64,000 nucleotides of DNA from Bradyrhizobium sp. Ghvi (GCF_900115265.1 NZ_FOVU01000002.1:682001-746000), one strand, 5' to 3'; counted from the first letter of the stretch, positions 24,202-35,361 are shown. Translations and numbers: made by a program. The notes: a model not told the origin generated them from the sequence alone.

Positions 24202-24852
24202 TCACGCAGGTTTAAGAGCCTGGAGGGTGCGCTGGCAGATGGCAGTTATGCCGGCCCAGTTCCCGGCCTTGATCTCGGCTGTCGGGCACAGCCAGGAACC
24301 GCCGACCGCGACCACATTGGGCTCGGCGAGCCAAGTCGCCGCATTGGCCTCGCCGACCCCGCCGGTCGGGCAGAACCGCACGTTCGGGAACGGCCCTGCC
24401 AGGGAGCGCAGGCCTTTGATGCCGCCGGCCTGCTCTGCCGGGAAGAACTTTGCGACATCGAATCCGTGGGACAGCGCCATCATCAGCTCGGACGCCGTGG
24501 CAATGCCCGGTGCAAACGGCAGGGAGCTGTGCGCGGCGGCCTTGAGGAGGTCGGGGGTCAGGCCCGGGCTGATGCCGAAGGCGACGCCGAGCTTCTCCAC
24601 CCGGGTGAAGTCGGCCGGATTGAGGATGGTGCCGATGCCGACGACCGCATCGGGGACTTCGGACATGATCGCCCGCGCCGCCTCGATCGCAATGGGAGTG
24701 CGCAGGGTCACCTCCAGCGTGCGCACGCCACCGGCCACCAAGGCTTGCGCCAGGGGCACGGCATCCTGGATCCGTTCGATGGTGAGGACGGGAATGACAG
24801 TCGCAGCCTTGAACAGCGCGACGAGGTGATTCTGTTGGGCAGCAGTGGTCAT
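24202..24852 (-). CDS. eda: 2-dehydro-3-deoxy-phosphogluconate (KDPG) aldolase
   Basis: This 216-residue class I aldolase starts at the ATG at 24852. It has GGVRTLEVTLRTP with the catalytic Glu near 45, the Schiff-base Lys in VAKFFPAEQAGG near 135 and the phosphate-binding CPTGGV loop near 160. It splits KDPG (or the galactose epimer) into pyruvate and glyceraldehyde 3-phosphate. It closes the operon that begins with the ABC importer and lies 13 bases after the sugar-kinase gene. The frame upstream to 24924 belongs to the previous gene's region. Confidence 0.9.
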   Translation of the reverse strand: MTTAAQQNHLVALFKAATVIPVLTIERIQDAVPLAQALVAGGVRTLEVTLRTPIAIEAARAIMSEVPDAVVGIGTILNPADFTRVEKLGVAFGISPGLTPDLLKAAAHSSLPFAPGIATASELMMALSHGFDVAKFFPAEQAGGIKGLRSLAGPFPNVRFCPTGGVGEANAATWLAEPNVVAVGGSWLCPTAEIKAGNWAGITAICQRTLQALKPA

Positions 24853-24865
24853 CTTGGCTTTCGTT

Positions 24866-25852
24866 TCACTTGGTGGCCTGACGCGTGGTGGCTGGCCGGT
24901 GACGCTTCCTCGGCGGCATGGCATACCCCGGAATGATGGCGCCGGGATAGCAGATCACGAGACTGGCAAGGCGATGGCCTGCCTGGGCGGCCTCGACTGG
25001 ATCGGAATCGCCGAGCCGGGCGGCGATATAGGCAGCGGCAAAGCTGTCGCCCGCCGCCGTGGTGTCAACGACCGGTTTGCTCATGGGTTCGGCGCGGACT
25101 TCGCTCGAGCCGCCCGGGAAGCGTAACAGGCTCACCGGCTCGGCGAGCCGGAACACCAGCTCCGGGGTCGGGATGCGCGCCATCAATTGCTCGGGGCTCT
25201 CGCCGGGATAGAGGGCGAGCAGGTCTTCGGTCGAGGTCAGCACTATATCGGCGGCGGCAAAGGCCGCAGCAAACACCTCACGCGCGACGTTTCGATCCGG
25301 CCAGCCGCGCGCGCGAAAATTGGTATCGAACACGAAACGGGTGCCGAGCAGACGCGCGCGCTTGATCGCCGCGAACAGCCGCTCGCGCCCGGGGGCGTCG
25401 TAGATCGAGAGCGTGATCGCGGAGAGATAGACGATGTCGTAACTCATCAGCGAGTTGAGCAGTTCGTCCGTCTCCGGCAGGCTCATCAGCTGCCGCGCCG
25501 CCGCGCTGTCGCGCCAGTGGAAGAACTGGCGCTCGCCCTTGGCATCGGTCTGGATCATGTAAAGGCCGGGAAGCTTGCCCGGCAACCGCACCACGCGCCG
25601 TGTCCCGACGCCCTCGGCATTCCAGGCCGCGATCATCTCCTCGCTCAGTGCGTCATCGCCGAGCGCCGTGAGATAGTCGACCTTGACCTCGAGCCGCGCC
25701 AGGTAGACCGCCGTGTTGAGGGTATCGCCGCCGAAGCCGCGCGAATACAGGCCACCGCCCTGCCCGGCCTGCCCACCTTGAGCCTGCCGGAGCTCGACCA
25801 TGCATTCGCCGATGCAAGCCACGCTCGCCATCGCCATATCCACGCTGTTCAT
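24866..25852 (-). CDS. kdgK: 2-keto-3-deoxygluconate kinase-like PfkB sugar kinase
   Basis: This 328-residue ribokinase/PfkB-family enzyme has the N-terminal GGFGGDTLNTAVYLARL substrate motif and the C-terminal ATP and base motif DTTAAGDSFAAAYIAARL with the catalytic Asp. It phosphorylates the 2-keto-3-deoxy acid made by the dehydratase at 32667 to the substrate of the next gene (eda). The kinase and eda are separated by 13 bases, and the upstream dehydrogenase gene by eight, so they are co-transcribed. A KDG specificity is assigned from context. Confidence 0.85.
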   Translation of the reverse strand: MNSVDMAMASVACIGECMVELRQAQGGQAGQGGGLYSRGFGGDTLNTAVYLARLEVKVDYLTALGDDALSEEMIAAWNAEGVGTRRVVRLPGKLPGLYMIQTDAKGERQFFHWRDSAAARQLMSLPETDELLNSLMSYDIVYLSAITLSIYDAPGRERLFAAIKRARLLGTRFVFDTNFRARGWPDRNVAREVFAAAFAAADIVLTSTEDLLALYPGESPEQLMARIPTPELVFRLAEPVSLLRFPGGSSEVRAEPMSKPVVDTTAAGDSFAAAYIAARLGDSDPVEAAQAGHRLASLVICYPGAIIPGYAMPPRKRHRPATTRQATK

Positions 25853-25860
25853 CTGACAAC

Positions 25861-26847
25861 TCAGGCGACGAAATTGCCGCCGAGCTCGTCTTCGATGTGA
25901 ATGCGGATGATATCGTCGAAATTCTTCTCGGCGGTGGTGAAGCCGAGCTCGAGCGCCCGCTTCGGGTTGAAGTTGCGTGGCCAGCCGCCGACAATCCCGA
26001 CGATGAAGGGATCCGGCTCCCGCTTGATCCGGGCGGCGACCTTCTCGCCGGCAACGCGCTTCAGGGCCGCGATCTGCTCGCCGACCGTCGCGGACAGGCC
26101 GGGCATCGTCAGGTTACGGCGCGGACCGACGGTCGCGAGGTCCATGGTGCCGGCGTGCAGCAGGAAGCCGACGGCCGAGCGCGGCGTGGCGTGCCAGTGG
26201 CGGACGTCCTCGGACACCGGGAGAATCGCCTCCTTGCCGGCCAGCGGCTCACGCAAGATGTTGGAGAAAAAGCCCGATGCCGCCTTGTTGGGCAGGCCGG
26301 GCCGGATGCAAATCGTCGGCAGGCGGATGCCGATGCCGTCGAGAAAGCCGCGACGGGAATAATCGGCCAGCAGCAGTTCGCCGATCGCCTTCTGGGTACC
26401 GTAGCTCAAGAGCGGGGTGTGGAAGAATTCGTCTCCGATCGCGTCCGGGAACGGCGCGCCGAACACCGCGATCGAGGACGTGAACACGACGCGCGGCTTG
26501 TAGCCGCCGCCCACGAGCCTGACGGCGTCGAGCAGCATCCGCGTGCCGTCGAGGTTGATGCGATAACCTTTGTCGAAATCGAGCTCGGCTTCGCCCGAGA
26601 CGATCGCAGCGAGATGGAAGATCACGTCGGGACGACCGGCAATCAGCTTCTCGGCCGCCCCCGGCACAGCGAAATCGCCCGAGACGGTTTCGACGGCAAA
26701 ACCGGCCTTCTCCGGCTTCTTGGGCTCGACCACGTCATGCATGGTCAGCTTGGTGATGTCGCTCTTGCCGAGCCGGCCGTCGCGCAACAGCCGTTCACAC
26801 AATTTGCGGCCAACCATGCCGGCGGCGCCCAGAACCAGAATGTGCAA
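25861..26847 (-). CDS. NAD-dependent sugar-acid dehydrogenase, epimerase family (DenD-like)
   Basis: This 328-residue extended SDR/epimerase has the nucleotide-binding GAAGMVGRKL motif at residues 7-16 and the catalytic YGTQKAIGE at about 147. It also has PTICIRPGLPNKAASGFFSN, a segment typical of D-erythronate dehydrogenase-like proteins. It should oxidise a hydroxyl of an acid sugar or lactone-forming aldose. It is in the ABC operon and adjoins the kinase gene, consistent with first-step oxidation of the imported sugar. The four-carbon name DenD is a family label only; the true substrate here is not known. Confidence 0.78.
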   Translation of the reverse strand: MHILVLGAAGMVGRKLCERLLRDGRLGKSDITKLTMHDVVEPKKPEKAGFAVETVSGDFAVPGAAEKLIAGRPDVIFHLAAIVSGEAELDFDKGYRINLDGTRMLLDAVRLVGGGYKPRVVFTSSIAVFGAPFPDAIGDEFFHTPLLSYGTQKAIGELLLADYSRRGFLDGIGIRLPTICIRPGLPNKAASGFFSNILREPLAGKEAILPVSEDVRHWHATPRSAVGFLLHAGTMDLATVGPRRNLTMPGLSATVGEQIAALKRVAGEKVAARIKREPDPFIVGIVGGWPRNFNPKRALELGFTTAEKNFDDIIRIHIEDELGGNFVA

Positions 26848-26923
26848 GAGCCTACTCCTTCTTATTGGCCGGAACGCGCCGCTCTTGAAACGTGTTGGCG
26901 CATTCCCAGGCAGGCCCCGCTGG

Positions 26924-27799
26924 TCACTCCTTCACGGCGCCGGTCATCGCCGACACATAGTACTCTACGAAGAAGGAATAAAGGATAACTACGGGCACCG
27001 AGCCGGTCAGGGCCGCCGCCATCAGCGCGCCCCAATGATAGACGTCGCCATTGACGAGTTCGGTGATGGCGCCGACCGGAATGGTCTTGTTCTCCGACGA
27101 GGAGATGAAGGTCAGCGCGTAGATGAACTCGTTCCAGGACAGGGTGAAGGCGAAGATGCCGGCCGAGATCACCCCCGGGAGCGACAGCGGCAACGTGATC
27201 TTGACCAGGATCTGCAGCCGCGTCGCCCCGTCGATCAGCGCGCATTCCTCCAGCTCGTAGGGAATGGTGCGGAAATAGCCCATCAGCAGCCAGGTGCAGA
27301 ACGGGATCAGGAAGGTTGGATAGGTCAGGATCAGCGCCAGATTGCCGTCGAACAGGCCGAGCTGGAACACGATCGCCGCCAGCGGAATGAACAGGATCGA
27401 GGGCGGGACGAGATAACCGAGGAAGATCGCAAGGCCGACATAGCGCGAGCCCTTGTAGCGCAGGCGCTCGATCGCGTAGGCCGCGCAGACACTGGCAAAC
27501 AGCGAGATGAAGGTCGAGGACACCGAGACGATGACGGTGTTCCACATCCACAGCGGATAGTCGGTTTCGAAGAACAGCTTCTTGATGTGCTCCAGCGTCG
27601 GATGCGCGATCAAGAAAGGATTGTACTTCTCGTAATCGTACATCTCCGCATCGGGTTTGAACGTCGTCACCGCCATCCAGTAGAACGGAAACAGCAGGAA
27701 GAAGATGATCAGGCCGAGCGGGAGGTAGACCCGGAGAAACTTCCGCGGGAAGCTTTCCAGGTAATCCATTCCGACGCTTTGGTCTTCTACGGTGCTCAT
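26924..27799 (-). CDS. Carbohydrate ABC transporter permease, MalG type
   Basis: This 291-residue inner-membrane protein has six predicted helices and the cytoplasmic coupling motif EECALIDGATRLQILVKITLPL (EAA loop) near residue 190. It forms the importer channel with the permease encoded just before. Two bases separate its start from the end of that gene, implying coupled translation. Confidence 0.92.
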   Translation of the reverse strand: MSTVEDQSVGMDYLESFPRKFLRVYLPLGLIIFFLLFPFYWMAVTTFKPDAEMYDYEKYNPFLIAHPTLEHIKKLFFETDYPLWMWNTVIVSVSSTFISLFASVCAAYAIERLRYKGSRYVGLAIFLGYLVPPSILFIPLAAIVFQLGLFDGNLALILTYPTFLIPFCTWLLMGYFRTIPYELEECALIDGATRLQILVKITLPLSLPGVISAGIFAFTLSWNEFIYALTFISSSENKTIPVGAITELVNGDVYHWGALMAAALTGSVPVVILYSFFVEYYVSAMTGAVKE

Positions 27800-27801
27800 C
27801 G

Positions 27802-28749
27802 TCAGTCCCTCCCGCCCTGCTGCCAGCGAGAGCGCTGAAGCCCGAAGAAGCTGAGCAGGATCGCGGCGACCAGGAACGGGATCATCGCATTCGAGATCGC
27901 CGCGCCCTCGCCGAGATTGCCGCCGGTGATGGCGCGCTGGAACGACAGCGTCGCCATCAGATGCGTGGCGTTGATCGGCCCGCCGCGCGTGATCGTGTAG
28001 ATCAGCTGGAAGTCGGTGAAGGTCATCAGCACCGAGAACGTCATCACCACAGCGATGATCGGCGACAGCATCGGCAGCGTGATATGACGGAAGCGCTGCA
28101 TGTTGGTGGCGCCGTCGAGGTTTGCGGCCTCGTAGAGCGATGGCGAGATGGTCTGCAATCCCGCCAGCAACGTGATCGCGACAAAGGGCACGCCGCGCCA
28201 GATATTGGCGAGCACGACCGACCAGCGCGCATTCCAGGGATCGCCGAGGAAATCGATGTAGTGATTCAAGAGGCCCGCTTTGATCAGCACCCAGGAGATG
28301 ATCGAGAACTGGCTGTCATAGATCCACCAGAAGGCGATCGCCGACAGCACGGTCGGGACCACGAAAGGCAACAGCACGATGGCGCGCATCATCGACTTGA
28401 ACGGCAGCCGCTCGTTGAGCAGCAGGGCCAGGTAGAGTCCGATCGCGAACTTCACGACGCTGGCGAACACCGTGTAGAAAATGGTGTTGAACACCGACAG
28501 CCAGAACACCGAGTCCTTGGACAGCGAGACGAAGTTCTGAAAGCCGATGAAGCGGCCGACACCGCCGATCTTGGTGTCGGTCATGCCGAGCCAGAAGCCG
28601 AGCGCCAGCGGGTAAGCCAGGAACAGGATCAGGATGGCGATCGCCGGCACCATGAACATGGCACCGAGAAAATTTCGGCTTTCGAACGCCCTGCTCCACA
28701 GGCTGCTGCGCTTGACCTGCGCTGCAACGGGCTCGGCAATAACGGCCAT
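27802..28749 (-). CDS. Carbohydrate ABC transporter permease, MalF type
   Basis: This 315-residue membrane protein has six to seven helices with an N-terminal cytoplasmic stretch and the EAA loop YEAANLDGATNMQRFRHITLP near residue 205. It pairs with the MalG-type protein to form the transmembrane channel of the importer. The operon order is ATPase, binding protein, this permease, second permease. Confidence 0.92.
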   Translation of the reverse strand: MAVIAEPVAAQVKRSSLWSRAFESRNFLGAMFMVPAIAILILFLAYPLALGFWLGMTDTKIGGVGRFIGFQNFVSLSKDSVFWLSVFNTIFYTVFASVVKFAIGLYLALLLNERLPFKSMMRAIVLLPFVVPTVLSAIAFWWIYDSQFSIISWVLIKAGLLNHYIDFLGDPWNARWSVVLANIWRGVPFVAITLLAGLQTISPSLYEAANLDGATNMQRFRHITLPMLSPIIAVVMTFSVLMTFTDFQLIYTITRGGPINATHLMATLSFQRAITGGNLGEGAAISNAMIPFLVAAILLSFFGLQRSRWQQGGRD

Positions 28750-28812
28750 GTCGGACTCCCCTAGAGAACGACGACGGCGGCGCCCAGCGAACTGGACGCC
28801 GCCGCACGCGAA

Positions 28813-30126
28813 TCAGACTTGGTAGTAGCGCTTGGCGCGCTCGGCGGCGCGCTTGGCGGCTTCCTGCGGCGTGGCCGAGCCGGAAGCGGCTTCGGCGAAC
28901 ATGTCGACCACGACGAAGTCGCCCATGACGGCGGCCGAGGCGTAGCCGAGATCGCCGGCATAGCCGTTGTCCAGGCAGCGCTTGAGGCAGTCGCGGTACG
29001 GCGTGATCTTGGGATCGGAGGTCCAGACCGGGTTGTCGTTGTAGGCCGGGAGCGGCGGCGAGACGTAGCCGTTGGAGGCGACCTCCCAGGCGTCGTAGTT
29101 CTCCTTGTCCATCATGAACTTGATGTATTCCTTGACCGCCTTCGGATACTTCGAGTGCTTGTAGCCGTAGTAGACCAGGACGTTCTGCTGCTCGGTCGGC
29201 TTGCCCACGGGGCCGATCGGCATCGGCGCGTGGTCCATGTCCTTGGCGATCTCCTGCTGCTTGGGATCAGGGGAGTTCTTGCCGACGGTCCAGATCGAGA
29301 TGCCGTTCAGGGTGAGACTGATCTCGCCGTTGAGGAAGGCCTTGTTGTTGTTCGAGTCGTTCCATGACAGCACGCCGGGGATGAACGTCGCATAGAGCTG
29401 TTTGACGTATTCCAGGGCCGCAATCGTCTCCGGAGAATCGAGCACGACCTCGTTCTTCTCGTTGACGACCTTGCCGCCGAACGCCCACAGCGCCCATTGG
29501 CACCAGCCGTTGGCGTCGCCCGTGGCATGACCGAGCGCAAAGCCCGCCGGGGTGTTGTTCTTCTTCAGCGCCTGGCAGAGCTTGAGGAAGCCGTCGGTGT
29601 CCTTGGGGAATTGGTCGAAGCCCGCAGCTTTGACGTGGCTGATGCGGTAGTTCAGGCAACCACCGGTCGCGCCTTGCGGAATCGCGATCCAGCCATTGCC
29701 CTTCTTGCCGTACTTCTCGGCAACCGGATACCAGCCGCCATACTGGGCCCCGAGATATTGGGCGACGTCGGTGACGTCGATCAGCTTTTCCGGGAACTTG
29801 TGAGGGTCGTCGAGCGTGCCGATGATGAGGTCGGGACCGGCGCCGACATTGGCAGCGACCGCCGCCTTGGGACGGATGTCCTCCCAGCTCTCGGCTTCCA
29901 GCTTCACCTTGACGCCGGTCTTCTCGGAGAACTTCTTGGTCTGCTCGGCGAACTTATCGAACTCGGCCTGGATGAACTGCTTCCAGCGCAGCACGCGGAT
30001 GGAGGCATTCGGCTCCGGCGTGTTGGTCCACTCCGCAGCCCGGACCGGGACGATGCCCGGGCCAGCCAGCAAGGCTGCGCCGCCCAGGCCGGCTTTAAGC
30101 ACACTGCGCCTGTCGAAATCGCTCAT
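28813..30126 (-). CDS. Sugar-binding protein of ABC importer (Tat-exported)
   Basis: This 437-residue extracellular solute-binding protein of the family 1 type starts with a twin-arginine signal: DRRSVLKAGLGGAALLAG with a cleavage near VRAAEW. The body has the alternating lobes with segments such as FLNGEISLTLNGIS and NVLVYYGYKHSKYPKAV. It captures the substrate in the periplasm and delivers it to the permeases. Tat export suggests folding in the cytoplasm. The ligand cannot be read from the sequence but by context is a sugar or sugar acid. Confidence 0.93.
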   Translation of the reverse strand: MSDFDRRSVLKAGLGGAALLAGPGIVPVRAAEWTNTPEPNASIRVLRWKQFIQAEFDKFAEQTKKFSEKTGVKVKLEAESWEDIRPKAAVAANVGAGPDLIIGTLDDPHKFPEKLIDVTDVAQYLGAQYGGWYPVAEKYGKKGNGWIAIPQGATGGCLNYRISHVKAAGFDQFPKDTDGFLKLCQALKKNNTPAGFALGHATGDANGWCQWALWAFGGKVVNEKNEVVLDSPETIAALEYVKQLYATFIPGVLSWNDSNNNKAFLNGEISLTLNGISIWTVGKNSPDPKQQEIAKDMDHAPMPIGPVGKPTEQQNVLVYYGYKHSKYPKAVKEYIKFMMDKENYDAWEVASNGYVSPPLPAYNDNPVWTSDPKITPYRDCLKRCLDNGYAGDLGYASAAVMGDFVVVDMFAEAASGSATPQEAAKRAAERAKRYYQV

Positions 30127-30179
30127 CGTTCTCTCCCTGAATTTTATTGTAATTGGCCGTCTAAAGTTAAATCACGCAG

Positions 30180-31241
<1,062 letters not shown>

Positions 31242-31385
31242 CTAGCTCCCTCCTTCGACTTAGACGGCGCAGCGCCGCCACCGTCTTGTTTTTTCTGAAC
31301 TTCGCCGATCCGAAGCCCCTTTTAACGGGCAACATTGTCGGCAGTTTGTGCGGGTTTGGCAATTTGGTCTTTGGTTAGTCGTTGC

Positions 31386-31399
31386 TGGTAGCGCTGTCA
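31386..31399. promoter_or_regulatory. LacI-type operator upstream of regulator and ABC operon
   Basis: TGGTAGCGCTGTCA is a near-perfect dyad with a central CG step, the form bound by LacI-family repressors. It lies in the divergent spacer between the ABC ATPase gene and the LacI gene, 42 bases before the latter's ATG. A close match (TGATAGCGTTACCA) stands at 32515 before the dehydratase gene. Confidence 0.7.
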
Positions 31400-31441
31400 A
31401 CGTTCCTTTGTTTGCGGGAGTGACTGTGTTAAGAGCAACAA

Positions 31442-32539
31442 ATGGGACGAAAGCGCACCAAGTCTGGCAAGATTCGGCTGGCGGAAGTCGCCGAGCTCGC
31501 CGGCGTCAGCCCGATCACGGCGTCCCGCTTCTTCCGTAATCCCGAGGCGCTGTCGGTCGCCAAGCGGACGCGGGTCGAAAGTGCGGCCCGGGAGCTCGGC
31601 TATGTGCCCAATCTTGCGGCACGCGCGCTGGCTTCGCAGCGCACCGAGGTGATCGGTGTCTTGATTCCATCACTGACCAACAACGTGTTCTCCGATGTGC
31701 TGCGCGGCATCTATGACGCCTCCGAAGGCAGCCGCTACTCGATCCAGCTATCCAACACACGTTACAGTGTTCTCCAGGAGGAGAAGCTGCTGCGCCTGTT
31801 TCTGGCGCAGAAGCCGGCGGGACTGATCGTCACGGGCATCGACCAGACCGCGGAATCGCGCGCGATGCTGGAGGCGGCCGACTGTCCGATCGTCCAGATC
31901 ATGGAGATCGGGCCCAACCCCGTCGACATGATGATCGGCTTTTCCCATTATGATGCGGCCCGCGCAGCGATTGCGCATCTGTTCGAGCAAGGTCATCGCA
32001 GGGTCGGCTTCGTCGGCGCACGCATGGACCCACGGGTGCAGCGCCGGCTCGACGGCTATGTCGCAGCCATGAAGGAGGCGGATCTCTACGATCAAAGACT
32101 GATCGTGACGACGGCGACGCCGACTTCGGTGACGCTCGGCTGCGCGCTGTTCGCCGATCTGATCGCGCGCGAGAGCGATATCGATGCGGTGTTCTGCGCC
32201 AATGACGACCTCGCGCTCGGCGTTCTCTTCGAGTGCCGGCGCCGGGAGATCGCCGTCCCCGAGCAGATCGCGATTGTCGGCTTCAACGATCTCGAATTCA
32301 TGGCCTCCTCGGTGCCGACGCTGACGAGCGTGCGGACCAACCGTTACGAGATGGGCAGCACGGCTGCCGCGATGCTGATCGAGGCGATCGACGGCAAGCG
32401 CCCGGAGCAGCCCGTGCTCGATCTCGGCTTTGCCGTGATCGAGCGACAGAGTTCGCAGACGCCGCGGCCCGCCGCCGGCCCGCGCGCAGGCGAATGGTCG
32501 TCGGTCGCACAAAATGATAGCGTTACCAACGACCCATGA
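31442..32539 (+). CDS. LacI-family transcriptional regulator
   Basis: This 365-residue repressor has a helix-turn-helix and hinge in the first 65 residues (IRLAEVAELAGVSPITASRFFRNPEAL; LGYVPNLAARALASQ), then a periplasmic-binding-protein-like ligand domain with VIGVLIPSLTNNVFSDVL and IAIVGFNDLEFMASSVPTLTSV. It resembles the GntR/gluconate-type branch. It is divergent from the importer operon and directly upstream of the dehydratase gene. The two palindromes at 31386 and 32515 are its likely operators, and a sugar or sugar acid the inducer. Confidence 0.92.
   Translation: MGRKRTKSGKIRLAEVAELAGVSPITASRFFRNPEALSVAKRTRVESAARELGYVPNLAARALASQRTEVIGVLIPSLTNNVFSDVLRGIYDASEGSRYSIQLSNTRYSVLQEEKLLRLFLAQKPAGLIVTGIDQTAESRAMLEAADCPIVQIMEIGPNPVDMMIGFSHYDAARAAIAHLFEQGHRRVGFVGARMDPRVQRRLDGYVAAMKEADLYDQRLIVTTATPTSVTLGCALFADLIARESDIDAVFCANDDLALGVLFECRRREIAVPEQIAIVGFNDLEFMASSVPTLTSVRTNRYEMGSTAAAMLIEAIDGKRPEQPVLDLGFAVIERQSSQTPRPAAGPRAGEWSSVAQNDSVTNDP
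32515..32528. promoter_or_regulatory. LacI-type operator before dehydratase operon
   Basis: TGATAGCGTTACCA matches the reverse-complement pattern of the 31386 site (TGRYAGCGYTRYCA). It overlaps the last codons of the LacI gene and stands about 140 bases upstream of the dehydratase start, so it probably represses the dehydratase-SDR-SDR transcript. Confidence 0.65.
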
Positions 32540-32666
32540 GTAGTATCGCAATTGTGAGGAAACGTTCGCCAGCAGGCGGGCCGTTGTTACCTGCTCGCGC
32601 TGCCGGGCAGCGCACCGATCGACGTCCCGGACGTCGGCCCGTGCGTTTGCATTGAAGGAGAATCCA

Positions 32667-34496
32667 ATGACAAAAAAGCCAACCAATGGGCATGCGCCCG
32701 CCGGCAATGGCACCCGCCGCCACCTTCGCTCGCAGGAATGGTTCAACAACCCGCACAATCCGGGCATGACTGCGCTCTACATGGAGCGCTATCTGAACTT
32801 CGGCCTCACCCGCGCCGAACTGCAGTCCGGCAAGCCGATCATCGGCATCGCCCAGACCGGTAACGACCTCTCTCCGTGCAACCGCCATCACCTCGAGCTG
32901 GCCCACCGCGTCCGCGAGGGCATCCGCGAGGCCGGCGGCATTGCGATGGAATTCCCAACCCACCCGATCCAGGAGACCGGCAAGCGCCCAACCGCAGCAC
33001 TCGACCGCAACCTTGCCTATCTCGGCCTCGTCGAGGTGCTCTATGGCTATCCACTCGACGGCGTGGTGCTGACCACCGGCTGCGACAAGACCACGCCGGC
33101 CTGCATGATGGCGGCCGCGACCGTCAATCTGCCCGCGATCGTGCTGTCGGGCGGCCCGATGCTCAACGGCTGGCACAACGGCGAGCGCACCGGCTCCGGC
33201 ACCATCGTGTGGAAGTCGCGCGAGCGGCTCGCCGCCGGCGAAATCGACTATGAAGAGTTCATGGAGATCGTGGCCTCCTCGGCCCCCTCCGTCGGCCATT
33301 GCAACACCATGGGCACGGCCTCGACCATGAACGGGCTTGCCGAAGCCCTCGGCTTCTCGCTGCCGGGCTGCGCGGCCATCCCCGCGCCCTACCGCGAACG
33401 CGGCCAGATCGCTTACGAGACGGGAAAACGCATCGTCGAGATGGTGTGGGAGGACCTCAAGCCGTCAGACATCCTGACCCGCAAGGCGTTCGAGAACTGC
33501 ATCGTCATCAACTCGGCGATCGGCGGCTCGACCAACGCGCCGATCCACATCAACGCGCTCGCCCGCCATATCGGCGTGGAGCTCACGATCGAGGACTGGC
33601 AGAAATTCGGCCATGACGTGCCGCTGCTCGTCAACATGCAGCCGGCCGGCTTCTATCTCGGCGAGGAATTCCACCGCGCCGGCGGCGTGCCGGCAGTGGT
33701 GCGCGAACTGATGAAGCACAAGCGCATCCATGAGGACGCGGTCACGGTGAACGGCCGGGGCATCGGCGAGAACTGCAAGAATGCGCCCGCCCCCGACAAC
33801 GACGTGATCTGGGCTTACGACAAGCCCCTGGTGAAAGACGCCGGCTTCCTGGTGCTGAAGGGCAATCTGTTCGATTCGGCGATCATGAAGACCAGCGTGA
33901 TCTCCAAGGAATTCCGCGACCGCTATTTGAGCAATCCGAAGGACCTCAACGCCTTCGAGGGCCGTGCCATCGTATTCGAGGGTCCGGAGGACTATCACGC
34001 GCGGATCGACGATGCCTCGCTCGACATCGACGAGCGCTGCGTGCTGTTCATCCGCGGCACCGGACCGATCGGCTACCCCGGCGGCGCCGAGGTCGTGAAC
34101 ATGCAGCCGCCGGCGGCCCTGATCAAGCGCGGCATCCTGTCCCTGCCCTGCATCGGCGACGGCCGCCAGTCCGGCACCTCGGGCTCGCCCTCGATCCTGA
34201 ACGCCTCGCCGGAAGCCGCCGCCAATGGTGGGCTCGCCGTGCTCAAGACCGGCGACAAGGTCCGCATCGACCTCAACAAGGGCAGCGCTAACATCCTGAT
34301 CTCGGACGAGGAGCTGAAAAAGCGCCACGCCGAGCTCAAGGCCGCCGGCGGCTTCAAGCATCCGCCGAACCAGACCCCGTGGCAGGAGATCTATCGCAAC
34401 ACCGTTGGCCAGCAGTCGACCGGCGGGTGCATCGAGCTTGCCACGCGCTACCAGAACGTCGCTTCCGCGTTTGGCGTGCCGCGGGACAATCACTAG
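32667..34496 (+). CDS. IlvD/Edd-family sugar-acid dehydratase
   Basis: This 609-residue dehydratase starts at the ATG at 32667, eight bases after AAGGAG. Likely Fe-S ligand Cys residues are in DLSPCNRHH near residue 70, [11 protein letters not shown] near 140 and [12 protein letters not shown] near 210. The set CDKTTP is typical of the aldonate-type (arabinonate, xylonate, gluconate) members rather than IlvD proper. It removes water from an aldonic acid to give a 2-keto-3-deoxy acid. The kinase and aldolase genes of the divergent operon can use that product. The sugar is not determinable. Confidence 0.88.
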   Translation: MTKKPTNGHAPAGNGTRRHLRSQEWFNNPHNPGMTALYMERYLNFGLTRAELQSGKPIIGIAQTGNDLSPCNRHHLELAHRVREGIREAGGIAMEFPTHPIQETGKRPTAALDRNLAYLGLVEVLYGYPLDGVVLTTGCDKTTPACMMAAATVNLPAIVLSGGPMLNGWHNGERTGSGTIVWKSRERLAAGEIDYEEFMEIVASSAPSVGHCNTMGTASTMNGLAEALGFSLPGCAAIPAPYRERGQIAYETGKRIVEMVWEDLKPSDILTRKAFENCIVINSAIGGSTNAPIHINALARHIGVELTIEDWQKFGHDVPLLVNMQPAGFYLGEEFHRAGGVPAVVRELMKHKRIHEDAVTVNGRGIGENCKNAPAPDNDVIWAYDKPLVKDAGFLVLKGNLFDSAIMKTSVISKEFRDRYLSNPKDLNAFEGRAIVFEGPEDYHARIDDASLDIDERCVLFIRGTGPIGYPGGAEVVNMQPPAALIKRGILSLPCIGDGRQSGTSGSPSILNASPEAAANGGLAVLKTGDKVRIDLNKGSANILISDEELKKRHAELKAAGGFKHPPNQTPWQEIYRNTVGQQSTGGCIELATRYQNVASAFGVPRDNH

Positions 34497-34500
34497 CACT

Positions 34501-34606
34501 GTCATTCCGGGGCGCGACGCAGTCGCGAGCCCGGAATCCATCAAGCCACCGACTTCACCGCACAATGGATTCCTGGCTCGCGCCGAGAGGCGCGCCCCGG
34601 AATGAC
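34501..34606. repeat. CATTCCGGGG palindromic repeat, copy 3
   Basis: A 106-base element: outer arms GTCATTCCGGGGCGCG and CGCGCCCCGGAATGAC. The two halves are hairpins (GGGGCGCGACGCAGTCGCG, GCTCGCGCCGAGAGGCGCG). It fills the spacer between the dehydratase and the first SDR gene on the same strand, so transcripts would have to pass through it. Confidence 0.88.
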
Positions 34607-34629
34607 CGATTCAAAGGGAGAACAAGAAA

Positions 34630-35361
34630 ATGGCAGACCGACTCAAGGGCAAGCGCGCCGTCATCACGGCTGCAGCCGCGGGCATCGGCCGCGCCTGCGC
34701 CCTCGCATTTGCGCGTGAAGGTGCGACCGTCATCGCAACCGACATCAACGAGGCCGGGATCGCCGGTCTGACCAAGGAAGGCATCGCCGAGGTCGCAAAG
34801 CTCGATGTCCGCAACACCGCCGACGTCAATGCCTTTGCCAAGCGCGTCGGCAAGATCGACATCCTGCTCAATGCGGCCGGCTTCGTGCACCACGGCACCA
34901 TCCTGGAATGCTCGGAGGAGGATTTCGATTTCTCGTTCGACCTCAATGTCAAGTCGATGCACCGGACCATCAAGGCCTTCCTTCCCGACATGATCGCGGG
35001 TGGCGGCGGCAGCATCGTCAACATCTCCTCGTGCGCCGCGCTGCGACCGCCGGCAAACCGTTACGTCTACAGCTCCTCGAAGGCCGCGGTGTCGCTGCTG
35101 ACGCGCGCGGTCGCGCTCGACTTCATCACCAAGGGCATCCGTTGCAACTCGATCTGCCCCGGCACCGTCGAGACCCCCTCGATGCTCGACCGCGCCGCCG
35201 CGCAAGGGCCGCAAGGCAAGGAGATGTTCATCTCCCGCCAGAAAATGGGCCGGCTCGGCACCGCCGACGAGATCGCAGCCATGGCGGTCTATCTCGGCAG
35301 CGACGAGAGCGCCTTCACCACCGGCGTCGACCTCGTTGTCGACGGCGGCTACATGCTCTGA
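34630..35361 (+). CDS. SDR dehydrogenase resembling DHRS6 / 2-keto-3-deoxy-L-fuconate dehydrogenase
   Basis: This 243-residue classical SDR has the cofactor motif TAAAAGIGRACALAFA at residues 13-28, the Asp of NAD preference in VIATDINEAG, the catalytic Ser in SIVNISSCAAL and YVYSSSKAAV with Tyr and Lys near 149. The segment GFVHHGTILECSEEDFDFSFDLNV strongly resembles human DHRS6 and bacterial keto-deoxy-fuconate dehydrogenases. Context suggests oxidation of a keto-deoxy sugar acid or of the sugar itself. Start follows AGGGAGAA. Confidence 0.85.
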   Translation: MADRLKGKRAVITAAAAGIGRACALAFAREGATVIATDINEAGIAGLTKEGIAEVAKLDVRNTADVNAFAKRVGKIDILLNAAGFVHHGTILECSEEDFDFSFDLNVKSMHRTIKAFLPDMIAGGGGSIVNISSCAALRPPANRYVYSSSKAAVSLLTRAVALDFITKGIRCNSICPGTVETPSMLDRAAAQGPQGKEMFISRQKMGRLGTADEIAAMAVYLGSDESAFTTGVDLVVDGGYML